NCBI GenBank assembly: GCA_020747065.1
Contig: JAGMVK010000009.1
Coordinates: forward strand, 1,922,001 to 1,986,000
Source: Cadophora sp. MPI-SDFR-AT-0126
Taxonomy: Eukaryota > Ascomycota > Leotiomycetes > Helotiales > Ploettnerulaceae
DNA: 64,000 nt
Direction: 5' to 3'
The notes below the pieces were generated by a model. It made no database searches. It was not told the origin of the DNA and saw nothing but the letters and a program-made list of their open reading frames with translations. This document shows, piece after piece, positions 21,233 through 34,421 of the stretch. Numbering within the stretch: the stretch's first letter is position 1; each line of letters starts with the position of its first letter. The translations under genes and the position numbers were made by a program.

Positions 21233-24200
21233 CTTGATTAATGGACGGGGTGACTGAAGACCGGGGAAGATCTGGACGCTGTGTCAGTACAGGTTGGTAT
21301 GTTTGGAGTAAAGATTGACGATTGGCGAATTTGGATGAACTCCCAAGCTCGATAGCCAGAAAGGCAAAGCAGTTGATCCAAAGTGCTTCAATGCTTGATG
21401 CAGGGAGGTACACTTACTGACAAGTATGAGCTTGGACGGAGACTGGTTGGGTAAATTGCTCGTTGGATAGTGCCCTGGATATTAAGATCTCTTTTTTTGC
21501 CAACAAGGTGGTTCTGAGGTCTTTTATATATATGTCCATCCTCTCGACTTCTCCTTTCCTTCGCCCCTCCCGCTTCCTATCTCCAAGTTCTACCTACCGT
21601 TGCGAGACATGGTACTGTAACCCCATTCCTTGCCCACAGATCCACGTACGGTTCCTCCGAGCGATCAGCGTTCAACGAGAGACATTCCAACCAGTCCGGA
21701 TGAAGAAGCTGCCTGCCATCTGAACAAGGCATCAGATGCAAGTGAGTGCACTTTGCGAAAGGGCCAAGAGCCCTAACGAGGCAGGTAATGGGTTTGGGTA
21801 TACGATTCGTATCTCGAGCGAGCTGAGGAGACCTGGAGGACGCCGAAGCTCGACAGTGATCATCAGATGCTTGGGGCGCGCTGGTATATTACCTCGTCTC
21901 TTGGCGATGCATGAGCGCCTGTAGACTGCACCAAGGTGCCGATGAGGAAGGCGTCTGGAAGGATGGGAGTACACGACGAGATCGGCTATTGGGTGGCGGA
22001 TAGTGGGGAGAGGGAGATGGCAGGGACGTGGGCAAGCATGAGGGGAGGAAGGGGACAAGGCAGATTAGGCCAGTACCGTATCTAAGCTTTGAGGATTCGG
22101 CGCGTGCAGATTGCAGGTAGGGTTGGATGAGGCCTACTGGGCTGCTGCGTCTTGGCGCTTCGGAGGTGGGGGCGGGAAGAGGTAGGTGTGAGGCGTAGTG
22201 TGAGGTGGGTGGATAGGAGGGGATGAGATGTGATGTCTTGCAGCATTGTTGGTTGTATCTACCGAGGAGAGAGTAGATCTCGGCATATCTTATCGAATCG
22301 GGACGACTGCGCTGTTTGCCACTACAAAGAGACACCGCTTGCTACTGGATGAATGTTTCTGGAACTCCATGTTTACACTTAGGTACCTTCCTCATGAGAT
22401 TCTCTGTTGCTGGGGAACTTTACAAGGAAAAGGTAAACAGGAAACCTGATCTCTCCTCCTCGGAACCGTACCCCTAAAAGAGCGAGTGCCGCTGCAATAC
22501 CGGTGCGTTGCAGGAAGGGCAAATCTACCTCCGAGATCAAGGAGTGGACCTGTTAAGATCCAAGGTGAAATAGTTAGCCAGTAGCCAAAGTGGCATCTCT
22601 TGACAGGATTGACCTTCCTTTTCCTCGTTAAGTCATTTCTTCTGGGCTGTAAGCTTGCGGAGATCTACGAAGTAAGGGATATTGAAGCTTGTGGCGCTTG
22701 GCGGTTGGTTGGAACAGTCGACCCCGCGATCTGCAATCATTGGTGTTCATCCCATGCCTTTTCTGATTCTGACACATACACCGTCGTCCTATATTTTAAT
22801 CAGTAGGCTGACTGATAATCCTACTGATAACCAAGCATATCATAATCCCATCAGGTGAACCAAGTCGTACGTACAAACCTAAGACGCTCCCACCCATCTC
22901 CCCTCCTCCCGTCGTTACACACACCTCACGACACGAAAAGCCACGCCCGCTGCCACAAAGGCTTCGGCTCTTGAAGTCTACCCCTGCGTACCAAGCAATG
23001 CCAAGTTCAACGGATCGTCACACCTTCCTGAAGCGAGAGGACTGATAAGAGGAGCAGACTTGGCATGCAAGACACGCATCGAATCATCGCATCGATATCT
23101 CATCTCAAGGTGCAGGTGAAAGATACGCTTGTTTGTGTGGAGGGAGGGGTTGCGACATGGGACGAGGGGGAGGCGATTCAGGCGAATTTGAGTGGCACGT
23201 GCTTGTTTTTTGTTTGTTCTGCCCCTGTCTCGCCTCCCCTGATCGTCGCTTGGGAAGCGAGATCTGATTGGCTGTTTCGAGTAATTGGAGAGGTGTGCCG
23301 TGCACAGTTGGTAAGAAACAAAGCGCATGCCAGTAAAAGAGCCATCATGCGAGGTAGTGTTCTGGACGTTTACTGGTTCGGTGATCCTTTGTGGCGTTTC
23401 TTTGTTCGGTGTCTTCCTTTCGTTATTTTTGTTTTTTTGCTGTAGATGGTTAGGTAGAGAAGGCTTGCACGGGGGTGGTGTAGTGGATTTCCGGGAGGCT
23501 TCTTAAGTTTTTTTTATGACCTTCTTGTTTTATTCATATACAGCCGTTCGCCACGTCCGGACGGGTCTTTGTGGAGCCGTGCCGTTCGAACGTCCTTTCC
23601 TCTCCTGAATTGCGGTGCTTGGAGGGTCCTGCAACTGAGCGGGTGTGTTGCTGTCCAGTTGGTACAGGAATGAGATATGAGATAACGAGAAGGCAGAGCG
23701 AGGCGTGTGTGCACTTTGGATGGCGCGATGCGGTTTCCTCTCCTTTGGGGCGGACTTGTACTATGGTCACCGATTTTGCCAGTTCTTTTTTATCGACCTA
23801 CTGGTGCGGTATGCGATGTTCGAGGATGGATCCTTGGACAGCTCAGCTATGGTGCTGATACCCTTCACTCTTTTCGAAGTAGCATCTCTATTTGGTCCAG
23901 GAAGGAAAGGAGCAATACGAAGCCTGTGAGGGTGAGCTCGAGGTGGCCATGGCAGAGATCGTCCCACACAAGATGAGCGACGGCCCGAGCCTTCTCGTTT
24001 TGTTCCTATCTTGTGCGACGTGGGGTCAATTGTTGTTTTCCTGTTTGTCACCAGAGATCATGCTGTTAGTATTGCAAATGGTCGTTATCTCGAAACAGAG
24101 TGTCGTGGCTGACTTGATCGAACATTCCATGTGAGATCAGGTAAAATTGAGCACGGCCTGGCTGTCAATTGGGCAGGGCGCGGCTATACTTCAAGAAGAT

Positions 24201-24483
24201 GTCTGAGAAGTGGCATCGAGGTCTTCTGTGCTTCTGGAAGCTCGACATGTTTCGGTTTGAGGTACTTGACTGGGTAGAGAGGCTTTGATACGAAACAGCC
24301 GGGAAATTCAAGCTTGACATTCGAGCGATCAGAAGGCTTGAACCCATCAATTCACAGAATAGTATAGTATGTACAAAATGCATATGCTTGAAAGGACAAA
24401 AGAAATGGTCAAAATGTCAAAGGTCAGCCCTAGATTACCCCATCCGCCCTCTTCCTGCTAATTTTGTCAAGTTTCCATACAAT
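21233..24483. other. 3.25-kb gene-poor region
   Basis: I find no gene with motifs or a spliced structure. The longest frames (22246-22449, 23065-23445, 23571-23858) have overlapping rivals on the other strand and no homology I recognise. The 21233-21700 part serves as promoter for the M43 gene. No tRNA-like sequence is seen. Confidence 0.4.
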
Positions 24484-27400
24484 CTAAGCTGATCCGAAAG
24501 GACAGAGACTGTCCAGCGTCGCGTCTGATAGCCCAGTCGGTCCAATTCGTCTCCCATAGCAGTAAGTGCCGCTTTCGGTGATAACACGAACGTCCGGGGA
24601 AAGATCTTCAACCTCGACGTCGTTGCAAACGACGTAAGCATGGGTAGATTGCGCGTTGACGTAGGTACCCCGTGCCGGGTACTCGAAGGAAGTTCCGTCG
24701 AGAAGCATAACCGTGGCCTATTGATTATCAGTTAAATGGGATCAACGTGAAACTTAATCCGTGCCTCTTGTGACGTTGGCAACTTTCGAGGCGCGCGAGG
24801 TACATACTGTCGCTGTATATCCGATGTTCACCCGGCCCTGGTAGGCGGTCGCATCACACCTAGCCATCTTCTTAGGTTTGACAAGTGTCGTTGCAGTATA
24901 GCGTGCGCGAACCTGGGAAAGTCAGCTAAGTATCCCACTTCGACGAAATGTAATTCAGTTCAGTGTCTTTTTTTTTCAGATTGATGAAGAAATCAAAATC
25001 CTGACTAGGTCGGCCTTTGCTTACTTGCTGCGTCTCCGTATCTTCTCTACTCTCTAACTTCACGTTGACGTACGTCTTCTCCCATTCCGCCGACCCCTCA
25101 GGATTGAGGCCGACCTTGACGAACTTTGGCATTCCCGTACTCCATTCGAATTCGGCCTTTACCCCTACCCCGAGTTTCCAGCCAAACTCCGAGGAGTCCT
25201 GGGACCCGACATTGATGGACGTTTGCTTTTGCATGTCGAGCCACATGTCGGTCGACATGGTGACATCTTGATCACTTCGGTTATTGAATAAGATGAATGA
25301 GTCCTGGACAGCCTGCAAGCCTCGCTCTCTACACGTAAGCGGTTAGGTCGCTCTACGTTGTTGTGGACAGGGGAGCTGCGTAAGCTTACTCGAAAGGCTT
25401 CTGGTTCAGGGTCTCGAAGCTCGGATTGAATTCTTCGTTGCTCAAAGCAACATGATCGAGACCGGAGTTTGTCCAGTACGGTTGGAGCATGTCGATTCGA
25501 TCACCTATGATTAGGTCTTGAGTCAGCTTCATGTCGTTTCGTATCAGACAATATAACTGCACGACAGGGTAATCTAATCAAGCCTGAGAGTTTCAATCGT
25601 CGAGATAGTAGCAGACAGGAACGCGAAGACCTCTCTGTATCCAGACAATAGTACTCACCGGATCGTCCATAGAACCCAAGCAATATTCCTTTATGATCCA
25701 AACCACGATCGTAATCAACTTTGGGCGGTGAACTTCCATCATACCATTTCCCCGCATCGATATCGTCCGCAGGTTTCCCCGTCAAGCCCGCCTCTAGACG
25801 ACCGACTCCACCAGACCAACCATCACCAGACAGGGTGAAGTGGCTGAACGTGTTGACGAGTGCATCCATGGAAAGCGTGCCGTACCGATGCTTACCGTCC
25901 GGATCCCCAACGGGCTCACCGTGCGTTTCCGTCGTTCCGTCTGAAAACTGGATCCTGATGTAAGCGAGAGCGTTCGTGGTTGCGCGGGCTTCGATAAGGA
26001 TCGGAAAGACACCCTTGGTCCAGTGTCCCATGCACCACTCCTCTCCACCATCAGCATTGCCAACTGTAAACAAGGGTGCCATGAAATCTTGCTTTCTTGG
26101 GCAATTTGGGTTTCCAGCGAGATACCGCGACGGGAAATCTGGAAGTGAGGTTGGTCCTGGAGTGGCTGTTGATCCTGGTGGATCGGGATTGGCTGTTGTT
26201 GTCGAAGACCCTTGGGGAACAGCAGGTAAACTGCCATCGAATGAAGCATCGTCGCCGGTGACATCTATCAACCCACAGTCTGGACTGAAAGATGTCATGG
26301 CTCTGTTGGTGAATGTCTCTAGAACGTAGTGCTCATCCGCTCTGCCGTTTCCATTGAGGTCGGGATAGTAAAGGCATCCTCCTGCTGCAAGCCCTGCATA
26401 TGCGACGCCAGATTGTTGTGCCCAGGAGAAAGACGATCCAAGGGTTTGAGCTGGGTCAGCTCGGCCGCCATTGTACCTGAGACAATCAGTTCCGTCAGAT
26501 GAGAAGTAGACGAAGGCTCTTACCAAACAAATGTATCCCCGCTAAATTTCTCGATCCAGAGTAAATCGGCTTTACCATCGCCATTCACATCTGCGAAACG
26601 CATGTTTGCACGGTCTTTGTCAATTGAAACTTTGATCTGACCAACATTTGTGAAACCACCATTGTCGCCCTGGACGAAGCCCGTGACTCTGCTGTCTAAG
26701 CCCATGCAAAGATAATCAGCACGACGGTTGCCAGTGAGATCAGCGATTCTAACAGCCACTTTCAAGCATTAGTATTTGCTGTTGCAGGCCAGGTATCTTG
26801 GGATTTACTCACAATCTTCGATACCCACACCTCTCTTCTCAGCACAACCAACACCCGGTGCAGGATTAGCGAGATAAGTCCAACTATTCCAGTTCCCAGT
26901 CGTGGGGAAATTGTTGAGCCAAACTTGGACAGCTCCCCCGTTCGGGTTCGTATAGATGATGTCGCAGTCTCCATCACCATCCCAGTCTGCCAGATGCAGG
27001 TCGCGGCGATCCATGAGAGATGGAGGGGTCCAGATGACGCCTGACGGAAGCCAGAAGCCATCTGCATCTGAGTCTTTGATACCACCTTTTCCACGATTGG
27101 CATACAACTCCATCTGACCTCCTGAGAAGGTCCATACATAGTCCATCATGCCATTAGAGTGACCGCTGCGCGTGAGAAAACAAGTCAGCTCCAAGTTTCG
27201 TATGCTTTCGTGTAATCAAAATCAACAGGAGAAATGAGGAATAGACTTACAGCATGTTGCAAAACTTGTTACCATCAGCCTTCAAGTTCGTCCCTCCAGC
27301 TCCGACATTCTTCCACACCCGCATTTGGAATTGATGGGAAGTGGTTGAGACTGCCTTGTGCTCCATGAAGACGTAGTCTTGTTTTGGCAATGTTCCAAAC

Positions 27401-29648
27401 TTCGTGACTTCTCCATAGATACGAGCAAAATGAATTCTGCCCCGCAAGTTCTTTTCAGTATCACTGAGATAGGAACCCATTCCCAGATGTGTTGGTCCAG
27501 AGGTCTTGCCATTGAGGAAGCCTTGGCGCCAGGCGACATTGAGGCCTGCGCCTTCGACCCCTTTCTGACAGCTGCGACTGTTGATCCAGGTTGTCGTGAC
27601 ACCAGCTGTGTCGACCCACATCCAATCATCGCGGCCCTGATTCATCGTCAGTATCTGTCAAGTCGATACAGGCACAGGATTGAGCTCACATCTCCATTGA
27701 TGTCCTCGAAACGAACACCGTTAACATCGCCCATGCCCTTCCCCGTGAACCGCTTCCCCAACGCCTGCCAGTACCCCGGAGCTTTTCCAATTCCCCCATT
27801 TCTCCACACAAGAATATCGCCATTGTCCTGCGTGACGCAATAATCTCCTCGCCCGTCACCGTCGATGTCAGCAATACGGACACGGGCGCGACCGTATCCC
27901 TTGTTGGCCATGATTAAAGCGCTCGAACTCGCTCGCTTGAAAGTTGGAGACTTGCCAGCTGCTCTGTTGCCATCTCCCTGATTGATTGAGAGGTATGCGT
28001 TCCCGGCAGAGTCAATACAGACGAGATCATCCAGTCCGTCAGCATTCATGTCCACGAAGTATACACCAGCTGTCTCGCAAAGAAGGTCAGGCTTCATGTC
28101 GCTTGCTTGGGTAAATTTTCCGGCTCCATCTGCGGAGTTTGCCCTAGCTTGAAGTCAGATCTCTTGGAAGCATGGAGCTTGCCAGTCTAATGGAGGTTGA
28201 TACTTACCAAACAGCGTAGACTTGCTCCGTGGCACTGTTAGCAATCCAAGCGAGGAGATCATCATAATTCCTATTGAAGAGGCGTGCGAATCGCCATTGA
28301 TCTCTATCCCAGGAGCTTGTAGCACTCCAAAGAATCTATTTTAGATGTCAGTCTCGCTCTACACAGCCCTGTGAGACTCAAGAGAAGAAAGAAAGGACTT
28401 TGGAACAACTCCGTGAGATTACTTACCCCTTTTTCTTCGGAATTATGAAAGTAGAGCCCGTCATCGTAACCAGAACCTCGCTGAGTCCATCCACCAGCAT
28501 CTCTGCCACTGCCTGCAAATTTGTCGCATGAAGGAGGGCCGACGGCGAATGGAGCTGGCGCAACTACTTTGTCGTCGCGGAGTGCTTTAGTGATAGCTTG
28601 ATAAAACACCGCAGCCATCATTCTGTGTCCTTTATCCTATAAACTCAATGAGAAAGGGGTAAAGGAAGTCGAGAATACTCGGCTTACGTTGGGATGAACG
28701 GCTGGGCTCTCTCCTTCGAGATAGTCAGTCTGGAAGTTGAACCAAACTTGGCCGCTGCAATTCGGTAAGCGCTTGTCTTGAGTTGCTTTAATGGATATGG
28801 CAATACTTTGGATCCATGTCTGCCAAGTAGATACACTTCCCTTCCTCAGCACGTCGGGTTACAAGATCTCGGTATTGCTGATTGATAGTACCACGATTTG
28901 CGGCACCGTTTCCATTTGTCGTGGGGAGCAGGGTCGATAACATGATACAAGTGCTGCTCATGCCTTCTGCATTCCACTGTAAATATCAGTAAAGAACGAT
29001 ACGGAGATTTTTCCAGCGCTGAATAACATACCAGTGCATTCAGGATATTGTCCATTCGGTTGCCGACATTTCCAAGATCTATACCGCCATTGCCGTCATT
29101 TGTTCCTCCGTTTATGATGACGATATTGGGCTTGAATGGGAGAGATCGAGGTACTCTGGTCAGAATTTGGGTGAGCACATCACCGGAGACTGCTTCGTGT
29201 TCCTAGAAATCGATCAATATTTATCATCATATAAACATCATCAAATTGTACTGACCCAATCCTTCATGTTGCCAGCGTGGAGACCTCCGACCATATTCAC
29301 TTCATAATTGAGCTGTCTGAATGCATCTCGGAGGTACTTCCGACAACTGTGAAAAGTAAATAATCTTTTTTTCAGTGCCAAATCTGACGGTTCTTACCCA
29401 TTACCAGTGCTTGATCCGACGCCGCTCATGATCGAGGCACCCAGACTTAGGATCCGCAGAGAATTGGTAGCGCGCTTTTCAACGGCGGGGACAGACCTGG
29501 CTGTAGGGAACGTGCCGTTGAAAATGGGGTCATTCTCTTCATTTCTGAAGATCGAGAACGCTGAGACTTGGCCTGATAGCCCCAGAATTACTGGAACTAC
29601 CAGAAGCAGCGTATTGGTAAAGACTTTCATCCTGGGCAAAGTCAACAT
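24484..29648 (-). CDS. Secreted SGNH/CE3-type esterase fused to FG-GAP propeller and lectin/aerolysin-like C-terminus
   Basis: Sixteen exons with all phases closed: 29648-29398, 29346-29256, 29202-29032, 28976-28807, 28754-28688, 28636-28427, 28335-28208, 28143-27690, 27636-27251, 27165-26813, 26758-26524, 26476-25659, 25504-25390, 25328-25025, 24912-24808 and 24717-24484. They give 1363 aa (1357 if Met at 29630 is used). A signal peptide is followed by an SGNH hydrolase domain (to about 270): nucleophile Ser in LSLGASIMSG, GGTND, and a catalytic His in VHPNDKGH. These match CE3 acetyl-xylan-esterase-like enzymes. Seven DxNxDG-type FG-GAP calcium motifs follow (about 365-900), a likely beta-propeller. 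After a Pro/Thr linker, a jacalin-like stretch (ILLGFYGRSGDRIDML) precedes a Thr/Ser-rich beta region resembling the pore-forming part of aerolysin-like proteins. That last assignment is pattern-based inference. Confidence 0.85.
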
Positions 29649-32622
29649 AAGAAGCCTTAGATGCAGAACGCAAGAAAACCTACTAAAGCTTCTTGGTCGC
29701 GGTGTTTATATATATGGCCAAGGCGCCTTCTCACAATAGCTACATTTGTGCAATATCGATAAATACAAGGTACACGATGATGGCTGGTCATTCAAAGGGG
29801 AAGGTGGTGTCAATGCCAAGTGCTTTTAGGCTCCCTCTTTTGCTTGCAATTCCTCATCGCCTGATGATATATCTCGCTTGATTGTTTCCATAGTATTATG
29901 CAGGTACGCGAAACTCAAGAGATGGGACTTTGCCTTAGTTTGCCCATCAGAGCTAGAGTAAATCCGGCATTCAATTCGTGTGGCACATTGGTACGTTGTA
30001 TCTATCCCTGTAAGCTTCTGTGGCACAGTATGCAGCTGTCCCTCTTTTAGTGAGCGCCTTGAGTGTTAGCGCTTAATATGACCTCTTCTCAGCGAAAAGG
30101 GACCCTCTTCAGGGGACATCCTCGGCGCAGTTTTCTCCATCCGAACTCTATCGTTGTTTTGACCAATCATGCTTTTAAGGAGCCGAAAAGAACATCAAGC
30201 TTGATGTTAGTGCTTATCTGATTTCTATGGGGGTTCCACGATCTGGACCACGATATCAACTTTATCCATCCGGGCCAACCCATGATCCCACCGGGTCTCC
30301 CGGGTCAAGATGGACCAACGTGCTTTCGTGGTGCACGAGCTGGCCTATGGTGAAGCTGAATTTTACCATGAGGCTTTGAAATCGAATGCTTCCGGGGAGT
30401 GCATGTCTCGAAAGGTTAAAATTACAAGAGATAAGATAAAAATATGAGCCTTGCATGATCCCATCGACCCTGAATTGGGGTCATATCATATTCGACCTCA
30501 CGCTAGAGCCGAGTTTCGACTACCTCGATGCAAGGCCGTCCTCGACCATGTACCTATGCCACATAACAGAGTGACACTGATGAATATCTGTCTCCTTCTA
30601 GACAGTGTTGCATGAGATGGTTTCTCATAAGATTGTTATTCTATTGCCTGAAATATCTCATTTTCAGACCTCTGCCAAGGCCTGAATACCACGAAGCATC
30701 TGCTCATATGCGATATCTCTAGCCTGTTCAGGCGCTCAGAATGCCTCTTCAATTTCCTTTGTTTATAATTTAGTAAGGTGGAAGGAGTTTGGATTTTGGA
30801 AATTTGGAGTTTGAGAAAGAGGGACGCATTGTAGCTTGATTTGACGATTCGGTTTCCCGTTCGAGCATTGGCAAGCTTCGGCGTTTAGCGTTCAGCATTC
30901 TGGGAAAAGGAATTCTGGGGGTAATTTAGCGGATTGCTGAGCTGCGATAGAGACTGGTCTGAGGAGAGAAAAAAAAGTCGTGCATGCGATAGGCAGTACT
31001 TCACGCCACCGGCCTGGAGGGTTTCTATTGCGTTACTAGCCGAGGGTCACCTCTGAGAAGAGTGATAAAAGAGAAGTAAGCTGTATAGAAGTCTAACTGT
31101 TCCCCAATAAAGAGCTCTGGTCTTGTTTGGGCGGTGTGGAAGCGAGGAGAAAATAGACCTCCAGTCGTCGCACAAATGACAAAAAGAAAAGAAAGATCCA
31201 GACACTCAGTCGCTTCAAGCCTTCTTTACCATCTGAATTGTTTATCTTCATGTCACAAAACATACGCCACCAAGTAACAAAACCAAATAGTGCAACACGC
31301 ACCAAACTTCCCTGCTATCACGATTTCTTTGAACAGTTCCTGAACACGGGTACCTCAAAGCCAATCATCGATAAAAAGGACGTGACGAACGCATTGCACG
31401 TCAGAAAATTTCTTATTTTGATACAAGGCCGCCCGAGTAGAAGCGAGAACTGAGGTTGTGGACAGTACGGAGAGCCTCAAAATGTTCGTCGACATACAGC
31501 CTCGCACAAGTTAGCAGACACAACGACGACAACAATAAAAAATTACAAAAGACAGCTTACTAGCCTAACTGCCGTTTCGCCGCGAAAGAAACTATCATCA
31601 TAAGACAGAAGCAAAAGAAAGTGTGCATGGGCTCCTTCCTGCGTTGACATCTCGCACGAATGCAAACAAAGCTGTCTTAGAGCATGCTTACATGCGAGCG
31701 AAATCATAAGGCAGAGAAAAGACCATGCAGATTGAGCAAATTGCTTATTTGAATGTACATAGTCCCGAGAAATTTATCATCGCAGTTGTGACTTGCTGTC
31801 GTGCAGACATGACTTCTCTTTTCGAGGTTTAGCCGACCAGAGATGAAAAGTCAACAAAAGTATTAAAATTAAGTCGAACTTCTCGACTTTCCAACACTTC
31901 TTGTTGATAGAATCTCTTTCGCATAATCAATGAGTCAACTGTTTCCCCATCAGAAAAATACTTTGGTTATATGAAACACAAAAACCAAAAAATATCTTTA
32001 CTTGAGGCTGAGGCGGAGGGGTTCTTTGGGGATCGTCCAGTTCAAGCTCGAGTAAAGACGTGCAAAATCCGCGTAATTTGTTTTATAACCCCAGAGAAAA
32101 ATTGGAATTTGGCTGGATGCGCCAGACTCAGTTCAGTAGACTTATCCACATGCTATTGCTAATGTCCTGGACTTGCTTCAGAAGGTTTGTCCTTCTAAGT
32201 TCAGTTTCAATGAACTATTTGGGGGGAGTGTACTTCAGCTTGTTGACTGTTCAGTGCCAATGTTGTAAGGCTGCTGGTGGGCTTTTTCGATTCAAAACAA
32301 AACTCAAGGATGTCTGATTCTGGAGCTGGAATGATTGGGTACATGTTGATGGATTTCAAGTTTCCAAAGTTCTTGGAAACATTGAGCACTGATTGTGCTC
32401 ATTACAGAGTTTTCAATTATCCAGGAGTAATGGAGATTTGGAACCAAAGATCATGATACTGTGTTGGTCACAAGCATTGACAATCTCACAGCATTTCAAA
32501 GTCCTCAAAAGTTAAAACCACAAATGTTTTGACAGGAAAGGATCATGCCCTCCGTCTCATTAATGCGCACATCCCTTAAATGCTCAAAGCAGACAGAGCC
32601 AATCCTCAGAGTCGCAATTTAC
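29649..32622. other. 3-kb gene-poor region
   Basis: This lies between the esterase-fusion promoter and the 3' end of the rhodopsin-like gene. All frames are short, with no motif or credible splicing. The first few hundred bases are the probable promoter of the fusion gene. Nothing else is recognised. Confidence 0.4.
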
Positions 32623-34421
32623 TCAGGCGATATTATGCATAGACCGATACAAGATAGCAGGTCTCGCATCATCACCATCTCTCTCAACACTAAATTGCGT
32701 ATCTCTCCGCCTATCATCCAAGCGACTCTTCCGCTCCTCAAACTCCGTATCATCAGTGCCCATCGTCATATCATCCCTACCATGACCACTTCCACTACCA
32801 TTTCCGAAGCCAAAGGCACCACCATTATTGCCACCGCCATTACCGAATCCAAAACCGGGAAAGCCGCTGACGGAATCACGAGCGCGGTGGGCAAGGCGAA
32901 TGAGTCGGTGTCGGAGGCCGTGGTTGTGCGAGAAGACGCCGTCATCGGTGATTTCGAAGCGCGTGTTGGAGAAGGAGCGGAAGTGGAAGAGCTTTTGCAG
33001 GAGTTGCCAGCAGCAGATTAGGTTTGCGACGGTGACGGAGATGGAGGCTTCTCGGATGTACCAGAGTTGGTAAACGGTTGTGAAGGGGGAGGCGAAGTTG
33101 TAGTACCTGTGAGAGCGGAGCAGGACTGTAAGAATGTGGCTTGAAGGGAAGGGATGGAATACGAGTGAAGGCCTTGAGGTGGGGAAAGCGAGGGGGGAAG
33201 GAGAAACTCACTTATTCATCACAGCAGCCATGATCGTGAAGCTAGCGAGACCAAAGACAAAAGTAAGAATCACCTTCCTCTTCAAAGGCAGCTGCGCAAC
33301 CCAGATCATCGGGATTGGAGTCAGAATCAAACCGACATCAGAAGAGATGTTGAAGACCATCTGGACGACCGAGTAGTTGTGATAGGTGGCACACTCGGAG
33401 TTGTTGACTGGCAAGGCCCAATATTGCTGGAAGGGCATACAGAAGCCGAAGTAGTAAACCATTTCGATGATGAAAAGACCAACCCAAAGATAGACGAATT
33501 GAAACCAGAGGGCCAACTCGAAGCGGGGGAGGTTACGGCTGGGGAAGGGTCAGCATTGCTTGTGATGCTGAGACTGGAGCTCCGAGATTGAAGCAGCAAA
33601 TGAGAGGCGCAACAAGTGGGACGCAGGGAATGAGAAAGAGGCGAACTTACTGAAGACGAAGCAAGAAAGTCCAAATACAGATCTTAACAGACCAGGTGAC
33701 AGCAAGCATGCATTGTTCCAAAGCGACAACGATCTTGGAGCCGAGAATACGATTGGCAACATCAACTGGATTGGCGAGAATCTCAGCTTCCATCTCCTTA
33801 GGATACAGGTTGGTCTGAAAGTGAGCAGATACATTGATCAGAACCAAAAGGGCAGTGTAGAAGCCCTGTTGGAAGTGTTAGCTGGAGTGGAGATGGAGAA
33901 TTCGGAGCTGGCTTACGATGGCAAGGCACATGAGGTAGTCCTCTAGGTGGAACTTCTTTAAGACCCATCCACGGGTGAGTCTGAGACGTGTCAGATTTAT
34001 GGATTGATCTTAGAGGTGTAGTTTTCTCGAACAGGACTTACATGCGAGCCACAAACGCAGCATAAGCAAGAACACCAAACCCGACCGTATTCCACATAAG
34101 CTCAGCATTAGAAGGCGACTCAATTCCACGCTTGTCAACTCCTTTCGTAGCCTTCTCAGCCGTAGCATGAGCCATACGCAAAGCGAAGCCAACACCGGCA
34201 ACCATAGTCAGGATTCCAACGGCGGAGATCGCGACATAAGCCAAGAAACTGAGACGTTGGCGACACTGGATGTTGTACTCGGTTCCTCGACGTGGTTGGG
34301 TCATGACCTCTAGAACAGTGACTCGAAAGTCTTGCATAAATTCCTTTGTGAGGCGGAGGGGCTCGGTGATGAATTTCTCCTTGACCTTCTTGAATGAGGG
34401 TGCCGTATTCAAGGTAGCCAT
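32623..34421 (-). CDS. Rhodopsin-fold seven-TM protein (fungal SAT4/PTH11-type)
   Basis: Exons 34421-34042, 33980-33917, 33865-33651, 33538-33212 and 33106-32623 give 489 aa with all phases closed. The diagnostic fungal rhodopsin-domain stretches are present: WVLKKFHLEDYLMCLAI after TM2, the loop with LILTPIPMIWVAQLPLKRKV and FGLASFTIMAA, and YYNFASPF followed by SISVTVANLICCWQLL at the last helix. Cysteines expected in the extracellular loop are in FCMPFQQYWALPVNNSEC. An unusually long N-terminus (about 100 residues before the first conserved helix) and a Gly/Asn/charged cytosolic tail flank the core. Members are plasma-membrane receptor-like proteins; PTH11 of Magnaporthe is the studied case. 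The ligand is unknown. Confidence 0.88.

Noticed and set aside
23065..23445. 126-codon frame in the 21-24 kb gap
   Set aside because: It has overlapping frames on the opposite strand, an unusual Trp/Phe-rich end and no signals.
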